Shown here: in pieces, positions 11,691 through 25,200 of the stretch | Layout: each line of letters opens with the position of its first letter | Numbering within the stretch: the stretch's first letter is position 1 | Origin: Boswellia sacra | Taxonomy: Eukaryota > Streptophyta > Magnoliopsida > Sapindales > Burseraceae | Reading direction: 5' to 3' | Assembly (NCBI GenBank): GCA_013180625.2 | Contig: SNVD02004417.1 | Location: 62,001-126,000 of the forward strand | DNA: 64,000 nucleotides | Translations under genes and position numbers: made by a program | Notes under the pieces: model-generated | What the model was told of the DNA's origin: nothing | The model's database searches: none | What the model saw: the letters and a program-made list of their open reading frames with translations, nothing else

Positions 11691-13345
11691 TTTGCAGCAT
11701 CAATACTTTTGCAGACAAAAGTTGAACCAAAAACATATTCCATAGCACTCTGCAAGGTGAATCAACTTTCAGACAGACAAAAAACAAGTGGAAGACAGAA
11801 TATGAACTGCCAATATTTACATTCTGATAATCCAAAATCTAAACGCAAAAGCTATTATGGTTCAACTCATCCATTTATCACCACACAATGAAACAACAAT
11901 AATTTCCACAGTAAGCTTTAAAGTTCTGGACCTCAATTGTTAAATGTTAAGGCACGAAACAAAAAGCTTTGCAGGTCTTGCTACAAAAAAGACCAAAATA
12001 ACCCAAAAAATAGAACCATATCTTCAGCAGTAGATATCATGAAGCATGAGGTGATTGGGTTTAAAAAGATAAACAAGTATAAGGAAGCATACCTTCAATT
12101 CATCATCATAACCAACCAAAGAAAGTGCTAGTTCTGCATTTTCCTTGCGAACCTGCATAAGCAAGGGTAAAATTCATACATGGAGGGTAAGAAAGGATTT
12201 GTAACTCTCAATCATAGGAAAGGTCAAAGCATTGACTAACCACTCTAAAAGCAGCCCGCTGAACTCTAGGATGAACAGTATTGGATTGAATTTTATTTAA
12301 AGGTATAATTGTTACTCTCCTCCGAAGATCACCATTTTGAAGCAATTGTTTTCCAATATTTTCAGTGTCTACAATAACATTAAATAATTTTCCACCAGTA
12401 GTCACCTGCAATTGATTTCATTGTGAAGAGTGGAGTTTTTTTTTTGACAAGAAAAAAAAAGTTGCTAACTGTGCAGAATGGAGATCTGAATCTTTAGTTA
12501 TAAAACCAACAGTAGGATGCTCATTACCGACCTCTAAGGCAATCATGGTGGAGCTATCTTTTACTTTGATGAGTTTTGCAACCACACCCTTCACCTTTGA
12601 CCTATCAAAATTTTTCACAGGATCACGATATGTGAACTGTACATTTGCTAACTGTGCGGAGAGATCCCGTATTTCATCTTTCAACTTTTGCACCAGCTCC
12701 ATCTCAGATGCCTGGTCCTGAAAATATGACATTGTAAATGAATGAATTTAACCAAAAAGAAAAATTCCATCTATCTACTTGGCAAATGTAAAACAACAAG
12801 AGAAAATTATTCCTTCTGTAAAGCTTCCATCTACCCCTCTTTATACAGAAGAGACTTCATAGCCAGTTTAACATTTTCCACATCTTTTCTTCTAGCATTC
12901 ATTTCATTCTCCACAGCAAGAGCTTCCCCACATTTTGACATTAACTGATTTTTTTTTCTCTCCAAGTTCCTTCTCACAATGGCTTATTTTAGTTTTCAGT
13001 TGTCTTAGTTCTGTTTCAGCACTACCAACAGAAACCTTGGCATCACCTAGCTAGTCTTCAAGGCATTTCTCCTCATTTCTGCTGCTCTTGCCAGCTAGTA
13101 CACCCTACACCAAGAGCAGTTACAACGGCTTTCTTTATACAACTTGGTTCACTGACAAATGACAGCAATAACAAAGTCAATGGGCTAAAACAAACAAAGC
13201 CAACATGTATAGGGACTCCTTACCTGGTATTCATTTTAATTATCTTCCAAACTCTTAGAAAGTTCCTCAACTCTCTTTTTGAGATCAGCTGCTCCTTCTT
13301 TAGACTTTCTGACAGCAGAGGCCTTCTCTTATACAAATGTTGGGG
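11690..13345 (-). pseudogene. SMC2: Captured fragment of SMC2 (condensin subunit)
   Basis: SMC2 is the condensin ATPase that compacts mitotic chromosomes. Several minus-strand exons, in gene order, match its central part. These are ASAVRKSKEGAADLKKRVEE (13224-13340), GVLAGKSSRNEEKCLED (starting 13104), ENEMNARRKDVENVKLAM (about 12830-12945), NVQFTYRDPVKNFDRSKVKG (about 12530-12730), GGKLFNVIVDTENIGKQLL (12240-12411), ENAELALSLVGYDDELK (about 12100-12155) and SAMEYVFGSTFVCK (about 11690-11755). This covers the second part of the first coiled coil, the hinge and the start of the returning coil. Both ATPase halves are absent. Stops replace Gln or Glu codons at several points and an extra A breaks the frame in a poly-A run near 12950. 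Introns are kept, so the capture was of genomic DNA. Confidence 0.9.
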
Positions 13346-13477
13346 TGGACTGCAGGTGTATTTAAGAGGCTTAGGATGGTTTTAAGTAGGAACATTTTGG
13401 CATCCCTCTTCCAAATGTCTTAAATGCCTAAAGGAGTTCCCTTGAACTTATACATAATCTGCAAATTTAGTGAAAGA

Positions 13478-13540
<63 letters not shown>
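13478..13540. repeat. (AAT)n microsatellite
   Basis: About 21 copies of AAT in a row lie just downstream of the last captured PHYLLO exon. They give a long run of Ile or Leu in minus-strand frames that is not a real protein. Confidence 0.97.
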
Positions 13541-13549
13541 CTCCAAAGT

Positions 13550-16500
13550 GAAGACCTGAATAATTGTATCAAGCTGCATCCAATGCTTGACAGATTCTGA
13601 GAGCAGAGAATGATCAAGATGATCAAGAAATAAAATGTTTTCTTCAATTTCAGGAAAGAAAGCCAAGATCTTTCTCAATTGTAGTCCTGACAAGATGTCA
13701 GCTACAACTGGCCATTGAAGATGTTTAGCTAGCAGAAGAATTGCCCACATCTCATCCTCGGTATGGATGGCACCAACAAGAAGAAGCCCTTTATTAACAC
13801 CTTCAATTCGTTTAAGAACTTCTGCCATTTGGCCATAAGTGTGACTCCTACAAGCATGAGAGCGTTGCACTTGAATGTATTTAGTGAATGGTTCAGCGCT
13901 AGAGATCCAAGTATCTAATCCCTTCAAATGGCTTGACATCCACTTGTGTGGACTGTTATCCAATGGCTCCCTAAAAGGGTAGTTAATATGAACAGGACCA
14001 TAAGGTGAGGAGGTTGCCCAATGCATAGCAGAGTCGAGCGTGGTAAGTACCATTCGTGCAGGACTCTGATCAGTGGGTGCAGGAAGACTGAAGAAGAACC
14101 TTACAAAAGAGCCAAATTAGTTTACCTATTGCAAATTAAAAATAAATAAATAATCTTAAGTTTGTAAACAAAATTCAAAATGATATCTATGAGAAAATTA
14201 ATATGACAAGGAAGCAATCTATTGTGAAAAATGATATATTATCATTTCCATAGCTTCTAAATGAAATTAATTATTCCACACCTGATTGATAGCTTGGTTT
14301 GCTCAAGTATCCTGAAGCTCTGGTGGGCGATCTGCAGTAAGCAATAAAAGTGGCACAAAATCCTGACTGGCTTCCACAACCTATAAATAATCACTACTCC
14401 AAATTAGTTACATGCATGATAGGAAAGATGAACTAAATTTCTCAAGTTTCTGCACGAAAAATGTCATTAGGAATGAAAATGGAACAAATTCAAGTTCCAT
14501 TTTACAACCTTGAATTTACAAGATATGACCAACCTAAAAGATTAGGTTGGACACAGGATGCAAAATTCATAACCTCCAAATTGAATTAGGTTAAAAAATT
14601 AGTCTGACTATTGATCAAATCCTGAGCTCCCAATCAGCAAGCAATGAAATGCGTTATTTCTCACAGTGCATCTACCCAAATAGGATCAATTGTCTGGGAT
14701 TTCCATTTTCTTTTCTGTTTTATTATTATTATTTTTTAATACTCAAAAATGCCTTGACTTTTCCCTCATTCATTAAAAATTGAGGGCTAATCCAGAACCT
14801 ATAACGTTGGCAGCTAAGAAACCTGTAATATAGATGATGAGAAATGGGGTTCCTCAAATTAAAAGGAAAGGAAGGAGATGTAGGCAGAGAGAAAATAATA
14901 GAAGAAATTGAGGCAGAAGTAGAGTGAAATTGAGAGAGAAGACAATCTTTTTATTAAAAGATCAAAAATCCATATTCAACAACCTAAGAAAAAATAACTA
15001 ATCATACATATTTATAGTGCCAATAAACATAACTTGACTAAGAAATAGAATCTAATCCCAACTAAACTAGAAAACACCAAAAATAACTCCTAAACAAAAT
15101 AGTAAAAAAATTTAGAAAAATAACTTAAATTAGGATTATTCCCAACTTAGGAAGTCAAAATCCCTAATCTATTAAAATCCCTAATTTTATTCCTAATTAT
15201 AATCTAATGGGTCCTACGTCAATAGATATGTCCTAGATAGGTGACTTAAGAGGATTTGAGCATTCAACCTCTTAGTTGAAACCAAGTACTTACCTGCTTA
15301 GCCCTTAGGGTTACTATGTGTGTGATGTTTAAAGGATAACGAGTGTCGAATATCACATGGAGATGACGCATAGCAAGTCTTGTTGTTTCTTGGTCACTTT
15401 AATGACAGGTTTTTAAGCTCTTCTTTATCTACATGAGAATCAGCCAAAAAGAGTGGATGGTGTCTTCTACCTTAAGGATCTAAAAAAAGGAAAGAGGTTT
15501 TGATCATCGCTTCTCTATGAGTACTGGGTAAAGGTGAAACAACTTGCCTTTGAGTTTGGTGCTTTCAGCATTTTGACCAGTGAGTTATTCATTTAGTCCT
15601 CATTTTAACTTTAAAAGATAAAAAGTGTTAACCTCTATACAACACACAGTTAAACATGCTTCAGGGACATCAACTGGGATATGGGAAACATGAGGGTAGA
15701 AGTTTTTGGAATGCTGAACATTCATGGAAAATTTATAATTTTGTTTTTTGAACGAAACTCACAGCAGGAAGCATATTTGAAACTACAGTGCTTGATGATA
15801 TTATGATAACTGCAGGTTTGTGAGATCCTCTTGCATAACCAACAACATGAAAAGCAAGTGAGCATTCATCAAAGCAAGCAACACATGTTTTTAGAGGATG
15901 AGTGGAAGCAGCAACAGCAAGGGGAGAGGATCTTGAACCTGGGACTATATAGAAGTACTGGAAGATAAAGAATTAATCAGAAGCATATACCAAAACAGAT
16001 ATTGAAAACATTGTCCACATTTAAGCTTACCGTTAACCCCAGACGAGAACATTCTTCAATTAAAAGTGATGCCCAAACAACATTGATATTTGCACAATCC
16101 CACAAGGAGAAATTCATTTCACTGGCATGATCCAACTGATAGTCAAAAGAGATACAGCTTGAACAATTATAATCCAAATTTGTTTCTTTAAAGCATTTTA
16201 AAAGGTTCCAATATCAGCATCAGTTGGTATCCCAAGTATGCATATTGGACTCATTGCTTTTAAGCAAATTCATGTGATAGCAAAACATGCAGTTAACAAC
16301 AAATTCCATAACGATTAGCATCCAAAAGTTAACGCAAAGTACAAAAACAGAAAGGCAGAGAGCAGCCTCAAAGCATAGGACAACCGAGTCAAAGTTAAAA
16401 ATATTTTATTTTAAAAAGGAAGACTCCTTTAAAAATAATAATTAATGTAAAATAAATAAATAAATAAAAAGAGTTTTTAAGGACCATTGTGAGGTTTAGT

Positions 16501-19095
16501 GGTAGAAGTCACAAAGTCTTCACAGCAAATTTACCAATTGGAGTCTCGCAATGGGCATCCTTATGTAAAATGTTTAGGTTCAGTCTCAATCACCATCCTA
16601 GTGCAAAAAGGTCACTGACACGTGCAATTGTACAAATTAAAAATATTCAGAAGACAGATCTAAAGAGAAGTTGTATGAACATACAAGCACAATCTACTAA
16701 AGCAATATTGATGCATAAAGGTGACCAGGCAGATTTGGAATTTCTAATATGAAATTGAGCTCAACCCAAATAGTACCTCCAGCCTTGACCAAGAACCCAA
16801 TCTATGGAACGATGAGAAAATTTTAAAAATGATAAAATCATATTTGTATGCACTAGTAATATTGACACTGTAACAGTAATATTAATTCACTAAGTATACC
16901 ATTTGAACAGTTCTATCATCCACCATGTTAAGCTTTCTTACAGCAGATCTTATATATTTGGAGTTGTATCTCTCTGCAGTAGGACAAAAATGGTAATTGA
17001 CCTGAATAGAGATAAACAAAAATATAAAAATTACTATGATTATAGAAGTAGATAAAAAGCGAATATCTTGTACAACTCTAACAACAAAAGAGTGAATCAA
17101 ATATATCAAGAAAGTCACTGGTCTGAATTGCACGAGTATAGATAAATACCCAAGCACTCATATATATACAACCAAGACATCAAAATCAACATAAAGCTGG
17201 TCATGATAATAACAAAAATCAACATCAGAACGTAAGTATTTTTGCCTGTACATTTTCTTTTTCAAAATCCAAATAACTAATTTGTATAGTTTAATCTCAT
17301 AAAGAATTCATAAATTCCTCATATCAAATTTATTCTAAAATATAAATTGATATTAAAAAAAAAATGAATGACCAACCTCAAACTACCTGAGAAAAGGATG
17401 ACTCATAAGATTGAACGGCCTACTCAAATGTACAATTTAGAGCAGTGACAGTGTTGCTGCCAAGATAGAGACATCCTCTTGCTCATTTAACTCTATCTGT
17501 TGAAACAATTAATTTGTTTTTTAGAAAGATGTAAAACAATAGCACTTCCTGCAGCCAAAGCCAAAGATATATGTAGATGTCAAGAGCAATAACATACACC
17601 TCACAAAGTTTAAACAATGATCACAATCACAAGATCAGTAGAAAATGAACAGCTGCATAAATAGACACGCGGAAGAATTCTAGTCTAGCTCAGGAACAAA
17701 AAAGTAGAAAGAACCGGCCTCATGCTTCACAGAAGATGACTCTGTGTCAAAATTAATATCCATAAAACCATAGGTTGTTACAGGGATCGAATTGTTTGAG
17801 AGATATCTGCAAGAAACGACACAGAAATTTTTTAGCTCTTCTCATATGAAGTCAATAACCATGTTGAAAAAAAAATTTAATATAATATTCCTGAACTAAA
17901 AACTAAAAGTTTGCCTTGCTTATGCTAATAGGAGACCCAAAATTCACCATATTCTATATTAGAATAGTTAAATAGGAAGGATAACGAGACAAACTTGCTC
18001 TATATTGTGTAATAGTCTTGGACAAAATTTTGCAATTCCGAAGAGTAATTAGAAGGGAACCGAGAAATGTGAAGTTATGAAAATATGATTAACCTTTTCG
18101 GCATGCTACTCCCTCCTGGGGCACTTAAAGAGGAATGGGTAAAGTAAATAGCAGCTCCAATTCCAAACACTCCACGGGTTTGATTCAAATACAGTGATTT
18201 ATAATTTGGGCTCTCCATTTCCTTAGAAAGGAAAAATACAGGAAACACACCCGATGACTCTGGTTGACTGCAAAACCAATTCAAAGCTTTCGCACTTCGG
18301 GGCACAGCCACCTGCAAATGCCCAATCACGTTACTTACAAGTCCAGCATAATTCCAAGTTCTCCACCTATTAACGTATAATTACTGTGTTCTCTGTTTCT
18401 GTTTCCCACATAAAATTAATGATGATGCTATAGATGTACAATAGAAATGGAAACCAGATAGGCCGAATCCCCCGAAATGTATGTAGCTGCTAAGAACTAG
18501 AGTTCCCAAAATAATGTGCATTGATTATATGTGAAATACAACTATTACTTTAATACGAAACAAAAGAAAACAGTGAAACGTAGTACGTGAATATAAACTT
18601 TATATAGCAAAGAAAGGCATAATTAGTCATACCCGAAATACCTGAAATCTCATAACTCCACTAGGAGACTTTGTAGGATCCAACTTCAACTTGTCCACAT
18701 TTCCTTAATACTCTCCAGCCCATGTTCAAGCGTCAATGCTGGAGGCAGAGTGTGCGTGATACGAGTCTCCACCGCCACGTCACGATCTTCACTTTCCATG
18801 ATATCATCAGCAACTACTATCAGCCCATCAAACCGCACCCCTTCCACAACCTAACAAACTGTTAAAAAAAAAGAAGAAATTATAGTAATAGTAATAACAC
18901 AGACAAACTGAGAAACAACAAAAGAAGGAAACAAAGAAAGACCTTGGGTTTGGAGTTTCTAGTAAGGCTTAGAGTGTGGAAGTGAAGGAAAGTTGTTCTG
19001 TTGAGGAATGCGAAAGGTGGTGATCGTTTTGGGCGGATAAGTGGGATTGAAAATGGTTTAGACAAAGTGTTTGTGAAAAGTCCATGAGCTTTCAT
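13550..19095 (-). pseudogene. PHYLLO: Captured 5' half of PHYLLO (MenF-MenD part)
   Basis: PHYLLO is the plant fusion protein of phylloquinone synthesis, with modules MenF, MenD, MenC and MenH. The fragment starts at the ATG at 19093-19095 with a Ser/Pro/Arg-rich transit-peptide-like exon. Next come VVEGVRFDGLIVVADDIMES (about 18700-18850), a MenF-type exon with LNWFCSQPESSGVFP (18093-18312), RYLSNNSIPVTTYGFMDI (17690-17815) and probably NYHFCPTAERYNSKYIRSAV (about 16900-17003). MenD exons follow: WASLLIEECSRLGLT (16030-16100), PGSRSSPLAVAASTHPLK with FDECSLAFHVVGYARGS (15760-15955), DFVPLLLLTADRPPELQD (14285-14385) and MHWATSSPYGPVHINYPF (13550-14105). The rest of MenD, MenC and MenH are missing. 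Some exons contain stops, for example after PELQDT and after VPELD, so no working enzyme is expected. Confidence 0.9.
15387..15661 (+). repeat. 275-bp direct repeat, copy 1 (in a PHYLLO intron)
   Basis: This stretch matches 19128-19402 nearly base for base over 275 bp. It begins TTCTTGGTCACTTT and ends GTTAAACATGCTT. Here it lies between two MenD exons. Confidence 0.95.
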
Positions 19096-19127
19096 TGTGA
19101 ATGAGAACGATGTAGATGGAGAAATTT

Positions 19128-19402
19128 TTCTTGGTCACTTTACTGACCAGTTTTGAAGATCTTCTTTATCTACATGAGAATCAACCAAAAAGAGTAGATG
19201 GTGTCTTCTACCTTAAGGATCTAAAAAAAGGAAAGACGTTTTGATCATCGCTTCTCTATGAGTACTGGGTAAAGGTGAAACAACTTGCCTTTGAGTTTGG
19301 TGCTTTCAGCATTTTGACCAGTGAGTTATTCATTTAGTCCTCATTTTAACTTTAAAAGATAAAAAGTGTTAACCTCTATACAACACACAGTTAAACATGC
19401 TT
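19128..19402 (+). repeat. 275-bp direct repeat, copy 2 (just 5' of PHYLLO)
   Basis: This is the second copy of the repeat at 15387-15661. It lies 32 bp upstream of the PHYLLO start codon, at the joint between the PHYLLO and the MTP fragments. Such a repeat at a joint suggests template switching during gene capture. Confidence 0.95.
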
Positions 19403-19789
19403 AAGGAGATAGCAAATCAAAGATGCAATTAGCTTTCCTTTTTAATTGATTGGAATCAGGGTGCATTAGCTTCCCTAGCTTCAATCAAAGGTTTCAGCAG
19501 CACATTGCTGGATTTAGCATAGCTAAAGATGGAAAATACTTGAAAATAATTACCCAAGATATTGTGCAGAATAACAGGGCAACATCAGTTGATGCAAAAC
19601 AAAAATTCAAAACTCAAGCCTTCTCCCAGTGTTAGTAAAATTTCATTGGTAGGTACTATTTTGAGACCCAAATGTCATGGAGTGTACCACTTCGGTGCTA
19701 AAAACCATGGAGAATGTCGCCTACAGGGATATACTTGCACATAGTTTAACATCAATATACAGGTGGATAAAATTTTACATTCACTGAAC

Positions 19790-21660
19790 ATAGAGAACCA
19801 AAAAAGTGAAATTACCTCAGGATATTTTGATGAGAAAATACCATATACAATAGCTTCAATATCTGATTTGTCGATAGAACTATTACTATTATGATCAATT
19901 GTTCCACTCAAACTCTCTTGCCGGTCCATCACATTGGAAGAAAAATATAAATATGCAGGATCTACAAGGAAATAAAGGAAAAATCAACGGAACACACAAA
20001 GACCAAAAGAAAAGGATGAAAAGCTAAAACTTCACTAACATCAGATGAAGAGTGACAAAGAATGGATCAAGGTAAGTAAGATAATGATGAGATTGAAGTT
20101 ACAACGCCAAGATCAATGGGAATTGAAAGATAATTTTTATTACCGTGGCATTAACAAGGTATAACTTAGCCTTGTAGATCAAAGATATGTGTAGCTCTAG
20201 TTTATAACTCAAAGAACAAAGGTCAAGGAAGTTCTTGGTCACAGATAAAGAAAATTAAAAAAAAAAGATGTGTGCATCTGACAAGAACATCAGAGGGCCA
20301 AAATATAAGACTAAAGTATTGTAGCAAGAAGTTAAATGTAAAAAAAGTGAAAACAGGTAAGTGGAGGGGCTATACAGAATGAACTTATGATCTATGTGGT
20401 TCTTAAAACCCTCTGACCATGGTCGCAGAAGGAAAGTTAAAATCATTTCAGCATCTGTGTTGCACTATTCCCAGGTCCATTCACAAAAGGCCGACCAAAA
20501 TCCATCATTGGCTAAACACTCATTTGGTTGTGCTTGGAAATTTGGTGGCATCCTCATTTGTGAGAGGGGCTTTCAAATTAAAAATTAAAACAGAGTATGA
20601 CTTTTATGACAAAGAGACCACATAAGAGAAATGGTGCAGCCACCACACTAGTAAATATTTTCACTTTTGTTTTAAAAGGACCAGAAGTAGGTATCTAAAT
20701 TGAGCACTCCTTGATCAAAATTGCATGACACCTGCAGAACTAACCCCTGAAGTAAACTTTATTATAGTTCTTCTAGACCAAATACAAAGATGAATAGACC
20801 AAGTCACACACCTATGTGTATGAAAACTTCAGATACTTCAGGATGAGACCTATGGATTTGATGGCGAACATTTTCGCCAATGCCATGTGCAGCACTAACG
20901 CTACAAAATGGGTCAACCTGCAAGTTAAGAGTATAAATCATGCACAGAAGTCATTTAAAATTTCCAGCAATCTTACATGGATGCAGTTCCATGGTCCAAC
21001 CTAAACTTATTCATACAGTGTCAAAACTATTAACCAGGATAACATACCACAATGTGTACGTCAAGGTACAGGGATGAACCAGCCCTCCTTCCCCTCAATC
21101 GGTGACATCCCTGCCATGAATGCAAAAATTATTTGAACAACAATATAATAGTGTAAAAACAACTACTTAACTTCACCAATATTAAAAAAAAACCATCTGA
21201 TAAAATGATGATTGTGGAATCCAACAAATTATAGTTCAGCATTTATGTTATAGGTAATCAAGTAATATGATAACAAGGGCTCAAAAAATCAAAATTCTAG
21301 TGGATACCTTGACTCTTTCAACATTTAGGATCGTTTGCCTTATAGGATCCAAATTTTCCACAGGGATTGCAGCATCAACAAGTTCCAAAACACTAGTGAT
21401 TTTACAAAAGAACACATAAGTATGATGATTCAAAATACAATCTTAAAAAGATAAATTTTCCAATGATCTCTCAAGAACTAAAAACAATAATTCATCACTC
21501 AAAAATATTAAGGTGGGACTTTGGTTTGTTGATAGACTAAATGGTGAACATACGAAGGAGAGTATAAAATACCTCTGATAACCAGTCTCTAGTCCAGCTT
21601 TGAAGATCATGCCCAAGACAACTAGACCAGCAAGGGGATCTAGAAACTTGCAAATCACAA
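19790..21660 (-). pseudogene. Captured fragment of a cation-diffusion metal transporter (MTP)
   Basis: Minus-strand exons in order give DPLAGLVVLGMIFKAGLETG (about 21573-21655), SVLELVDAAIPVENLDPIRQ (about 21308-21395), QGCHRLRGRRAGSSLYLDV (about 21050-21110), VDPFCSVSAAHGIGENVRHQ with HPEVSEVFIHI (about 20815-20935) and DPAYLYFSSN with SDIEAIVYGIFSSKYPE (19816-19975). This is the last membrane helix and the cytosolic C-terminal domain of a CDF/metal tolerance protein, most like the plant MTPC1/MTP6 type. The earlier membrane helices with the metal-binding HxxxD motifs are missing. Introns are kept. It lies upstream of the PHYLLO fragment on the same strand inside the CACTA element. Confidence 0.85.
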
Positions 21661-21869
21661 TCAACGCCCAACAAACAATACAACAGAGTAAGAAATAGAA
21701 AGACTGTTTGAGAGATAGATAGAGAAATCTTACCGAAGAGAGAGCACCAGGAGATCTTGAAGGAGAGGGAAGCCGTGCAGATCGTGGTGGACAGAATGCG
21801 ATTGCAGCTTTCTCGTGCAGCTTCGGTCGTATATATGCAGCTTCAAAACAAGACAATAGGGAGAATTAA

Positions 21870-22060
21870 AGAAGATCAAGACAGTAGGGAAATCGAGAGG
21901 GAAGATAGAATCGAGAGGGAAATCGAGAGGGAAGATAGAATCGAGAGGGAAATCGAGCGGAAGGACATAATCGAGAGGGAAATCGACAGAAATTGCAAGA
22001 AGGAAATCGAGAGGGAAAGGTCGAAAAAGCGAGAGGGAAAGGCCGATCGAGGGAGTTAGG
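21870..22060 (+). repeat. Tandem repeat of GAAATCGAGAGG units
   Basis: Overlapping copies of GAAATCGAGAGGGAAGATA and shorter variants are arranged in tandem. The open frame through them gives Arg/Glu-rich repeats (REIEREDRIE), a by-product of the repeat. It lies just inside the CACTA right sub-terminal region. Confidence 0.9.
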
Positions 22061-22201
22061 TCTCCTTTTATATTTTCTAATTTCTTTTATATTTTTTTAA
22101 TTAGTTATACGTGTCACCTATTCAATTTACTTCACAAAGGTTAGTCCATTTTTTATAAGGTGTGACATATATTTGGTTTGACCGATTTTCATGTTTACAT
22201 A

Positions 22202-25200
22202 TGTGACACTCCAAATTTTAAGTAGGTTTACCTTACATGCATATTGTGAAAATATGTATTATTAACATTATGAGGTATATATATAAATGGATAGGGATGA
22301 AATTAGATGAGAGATGGAAGGGTGTGAGTGGAAAGCTAAGAAAGTGTAAGGGCTTAATTGAAATTGTTGTGTGATGTATATCTATAAAGCATGAAATAAC
22401 TCTAGAAAATTCATTTTCTTCCCCCTTTCTCTTTGAACGTCCAGCACACTCTCTTCCCATTTTCTCTCAATTTTTGCCATGGAATCAAGAGGAGAGGAAG
22501 GAAATAAGAGTACAAGAGGTAAAGATTCACTCCTCTCTCTCTAACTCTAGCCATAACCATGTAATTGAGTGATGGTTTATTGTTGTTTGTGATATTTCAT
22601 GTTAGGCATGTGCTGTAAATGGCTAGAAAAATATGAATTAGAGTGAATTATGGAAGAATTTAAAGATTTGATGATGCTAGGAAGCTAGAAGTAAAGTATG
22701 AGTATGAATCCTGCAGAGTTATTTTTCTGAACAGTGCCAAGTCCAAAAATTCCTATAAATTTCATGGTTGTTTGCTGACTCTGAAAGTTTTATATGATAA
22801 ACTAGACATCTCAAGGAGTTTATAGAATTTTGAAACACTCAAAAATTCGTAGTGTGTGAATTGTAATGAATTTTTGAAGTTCTGGTTCGAAATTGAGAAT
22901 TCCCCTTTTTTAAAACAGGGCAGCGGGAATGAACTCCATTTGAGGGGGCAAATCTTTGTAAAATTTCGTAATTTTTAATATGAAAACTTTTGGGTATGTT
23001 TTATGTTAGAATTTAAATTTTCATGGTTTTTGGAGTTGTGTATGAATTGTTATGATTTTTCAAATCTGGACTTAAAGAACTGTGAATGTTAAGTTCCAGA
23101 ACAGAGTATGTGAAATAAATTCCGTTTGACTGCCTTAAAATCCTTTGAAAATCATGATTTCTGGTGAAATGACTCTTATATGTGTCTAGTTTTGGACTGA
23201 AAAGTTTGGTAGACATTTGATTATTGTATAATTTTATAAAATTATTCAAAATTTCACTGTTCAGTTGAGAGGTCTGCAGACAGATTTGCTGTGTGAATGA
23301 AATTAAGGATTTTGAAAAGGTATATGACCTTATTTTGACTCAATAAAATTCATGGACTATAATATGTATGTCTATTTGATTTCCAAGAATTTTGGTGATG
23401 ATTGGAAATGAATAACCTCTTATTATAATAATCCAACCAATATGTGTGTGTGATAAAATATAATAAATGATGTTATTGGTTGGTTGAATTGTTGTTAACG
23501 TATAAGGGATTTAATGACTTCTAAATGGACACTGATCAGTGTGTCATGACTATGGCAATGATTATCAGAGAGAAAGGAGAAGAAGAAGAGATGAACTTTA
23601 AACAACTGCTTATCAAGAAATACATGAAAACAAAATTAAGAGGCAAGGCTAACCAGGTAAGTAGCTAGACCCTTCTGAGGACACAACAGATGTTAACTAC
23701 TAATAAAATGTGTTTATTGATTGTGATTGTGAATATATGTGAGTTGTGTGGATGGAATGTGTATGGGGCCATGAATACATGGACCTTGATATAGGAAATG
23801 ATTTGATTGGGGTTTATAGTGATTTATGAAATGTGTGATTTCACACACTTTGATGTGTATGTGATTGACTTGTTGGTGTAATTTCTACGTGTGTGAGATA
23901 TAGAAATGTAAATGTGCCCTCATATATGTGAATTTGTTGTGATATGGCTTGAACAATATTGCCAATGAAACGATGTCAGTATATGAAGAATGAAATACAT
24001 GCCAAACGTTCTAGGATACTAATTCCTCATGTGGATGGCATGACAAATGAATGTCCATGAAATACCATGTGTATTAGAGTTTTATGAATATGTATGAGTG
24101 AAAAATGAATGGGATCAGTTATGCATGGAAATAGTCATGCAACGATATGATTGAAATACATCAAAGAGTAATGGAAGGTGTTGGCACAAGTAAAGAAGTC
24201 AATGGGGTTCTATATGTGTAAAAATGATGCCATTGTGTGGATGGTGCACATCCATAAGTGTATGTGAGATATGTAGGCTTATTGTGTTTATGAATGTATA
24301 TGTGATTAATGAGAAGCCTACGTAGAACCTCTATTATGATAGTGAACTGCAATATTGTGATGTGTGAAGGCATGTATCACTGTGTGATGTGTTATGAATT
24401 TGAAATTACATGCCAAGCCCATGGGAATATATTGAATGTCAAATGTCAAATGTGATACTATTAAATGCTAGCATTATGGGGAATGAATTGTGATATGTTG
24501 TGATTGGGTTAGAAGCTTGACATAAAGCTTCATTTATGTGACTGAAATGTGCATATGTGATATGTGAGTGAAAGCTTAATATAGAGCTTCACTTATGTGA
24601 CTGAATATGAAAACTGATATGTGAGTGGCATGCTACAACTTAGGATATTTGGCTCTCATAGCTTGAGGGGAGGTCTGGACCATGTGTTTCCCTACATGGG
24701 ATTTGGTAGCATGGGCCTGTTATCACCCGGATTGTCAGACTAGCCTCGAGCTATTTCAAGTGTAGGCATCTGAATGTATCCGTACTGTTACGTACTCCCA
24801 TGGCTTGAGGGGAGGTCTGGACCATGTGTTTCTCTAGACGAGATTCGATAACATGGGCCCGGTATCACCCGGATTGTCAGAATAGCCTCGAGCTATTTCA
24901 TGGGTAGGCCTCTGAATGTATCTGTACTGTTCTATATTCCCATGGCTTGAGGGGAGGTCTGGACCATATGTTTCTCTAGATGAGATACGGTAGCATGGGT
25001 CTGGTATCACCCGGATTGTCAGACTAGCCTTAAGCTCATTCATGGGTAGGCCTACATATGGGAACTGACTGTGAAATGAAAAGTCCTACCTTGATTAGAG
25101 AGCACTGTTCCTAAGTATCTATGACTGTATTGTGAAAGCTTTCGAAATTATGTGAATTGGATATCCATATGAACAATGTAGCTAGCTTATGGAAACTCGT

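Noticed and set aside
13448..13647. Minus-strand frames with long runs of Ile or Leu
   Set aside because: They read through the (AAT)n microsatellite beyond the PHYLLO exon.
21757..22059. Arg/Glu repeat protein on the plus strand
   Set aside because: It is the translation of the GAAATCGAGAGG tandem repeat.
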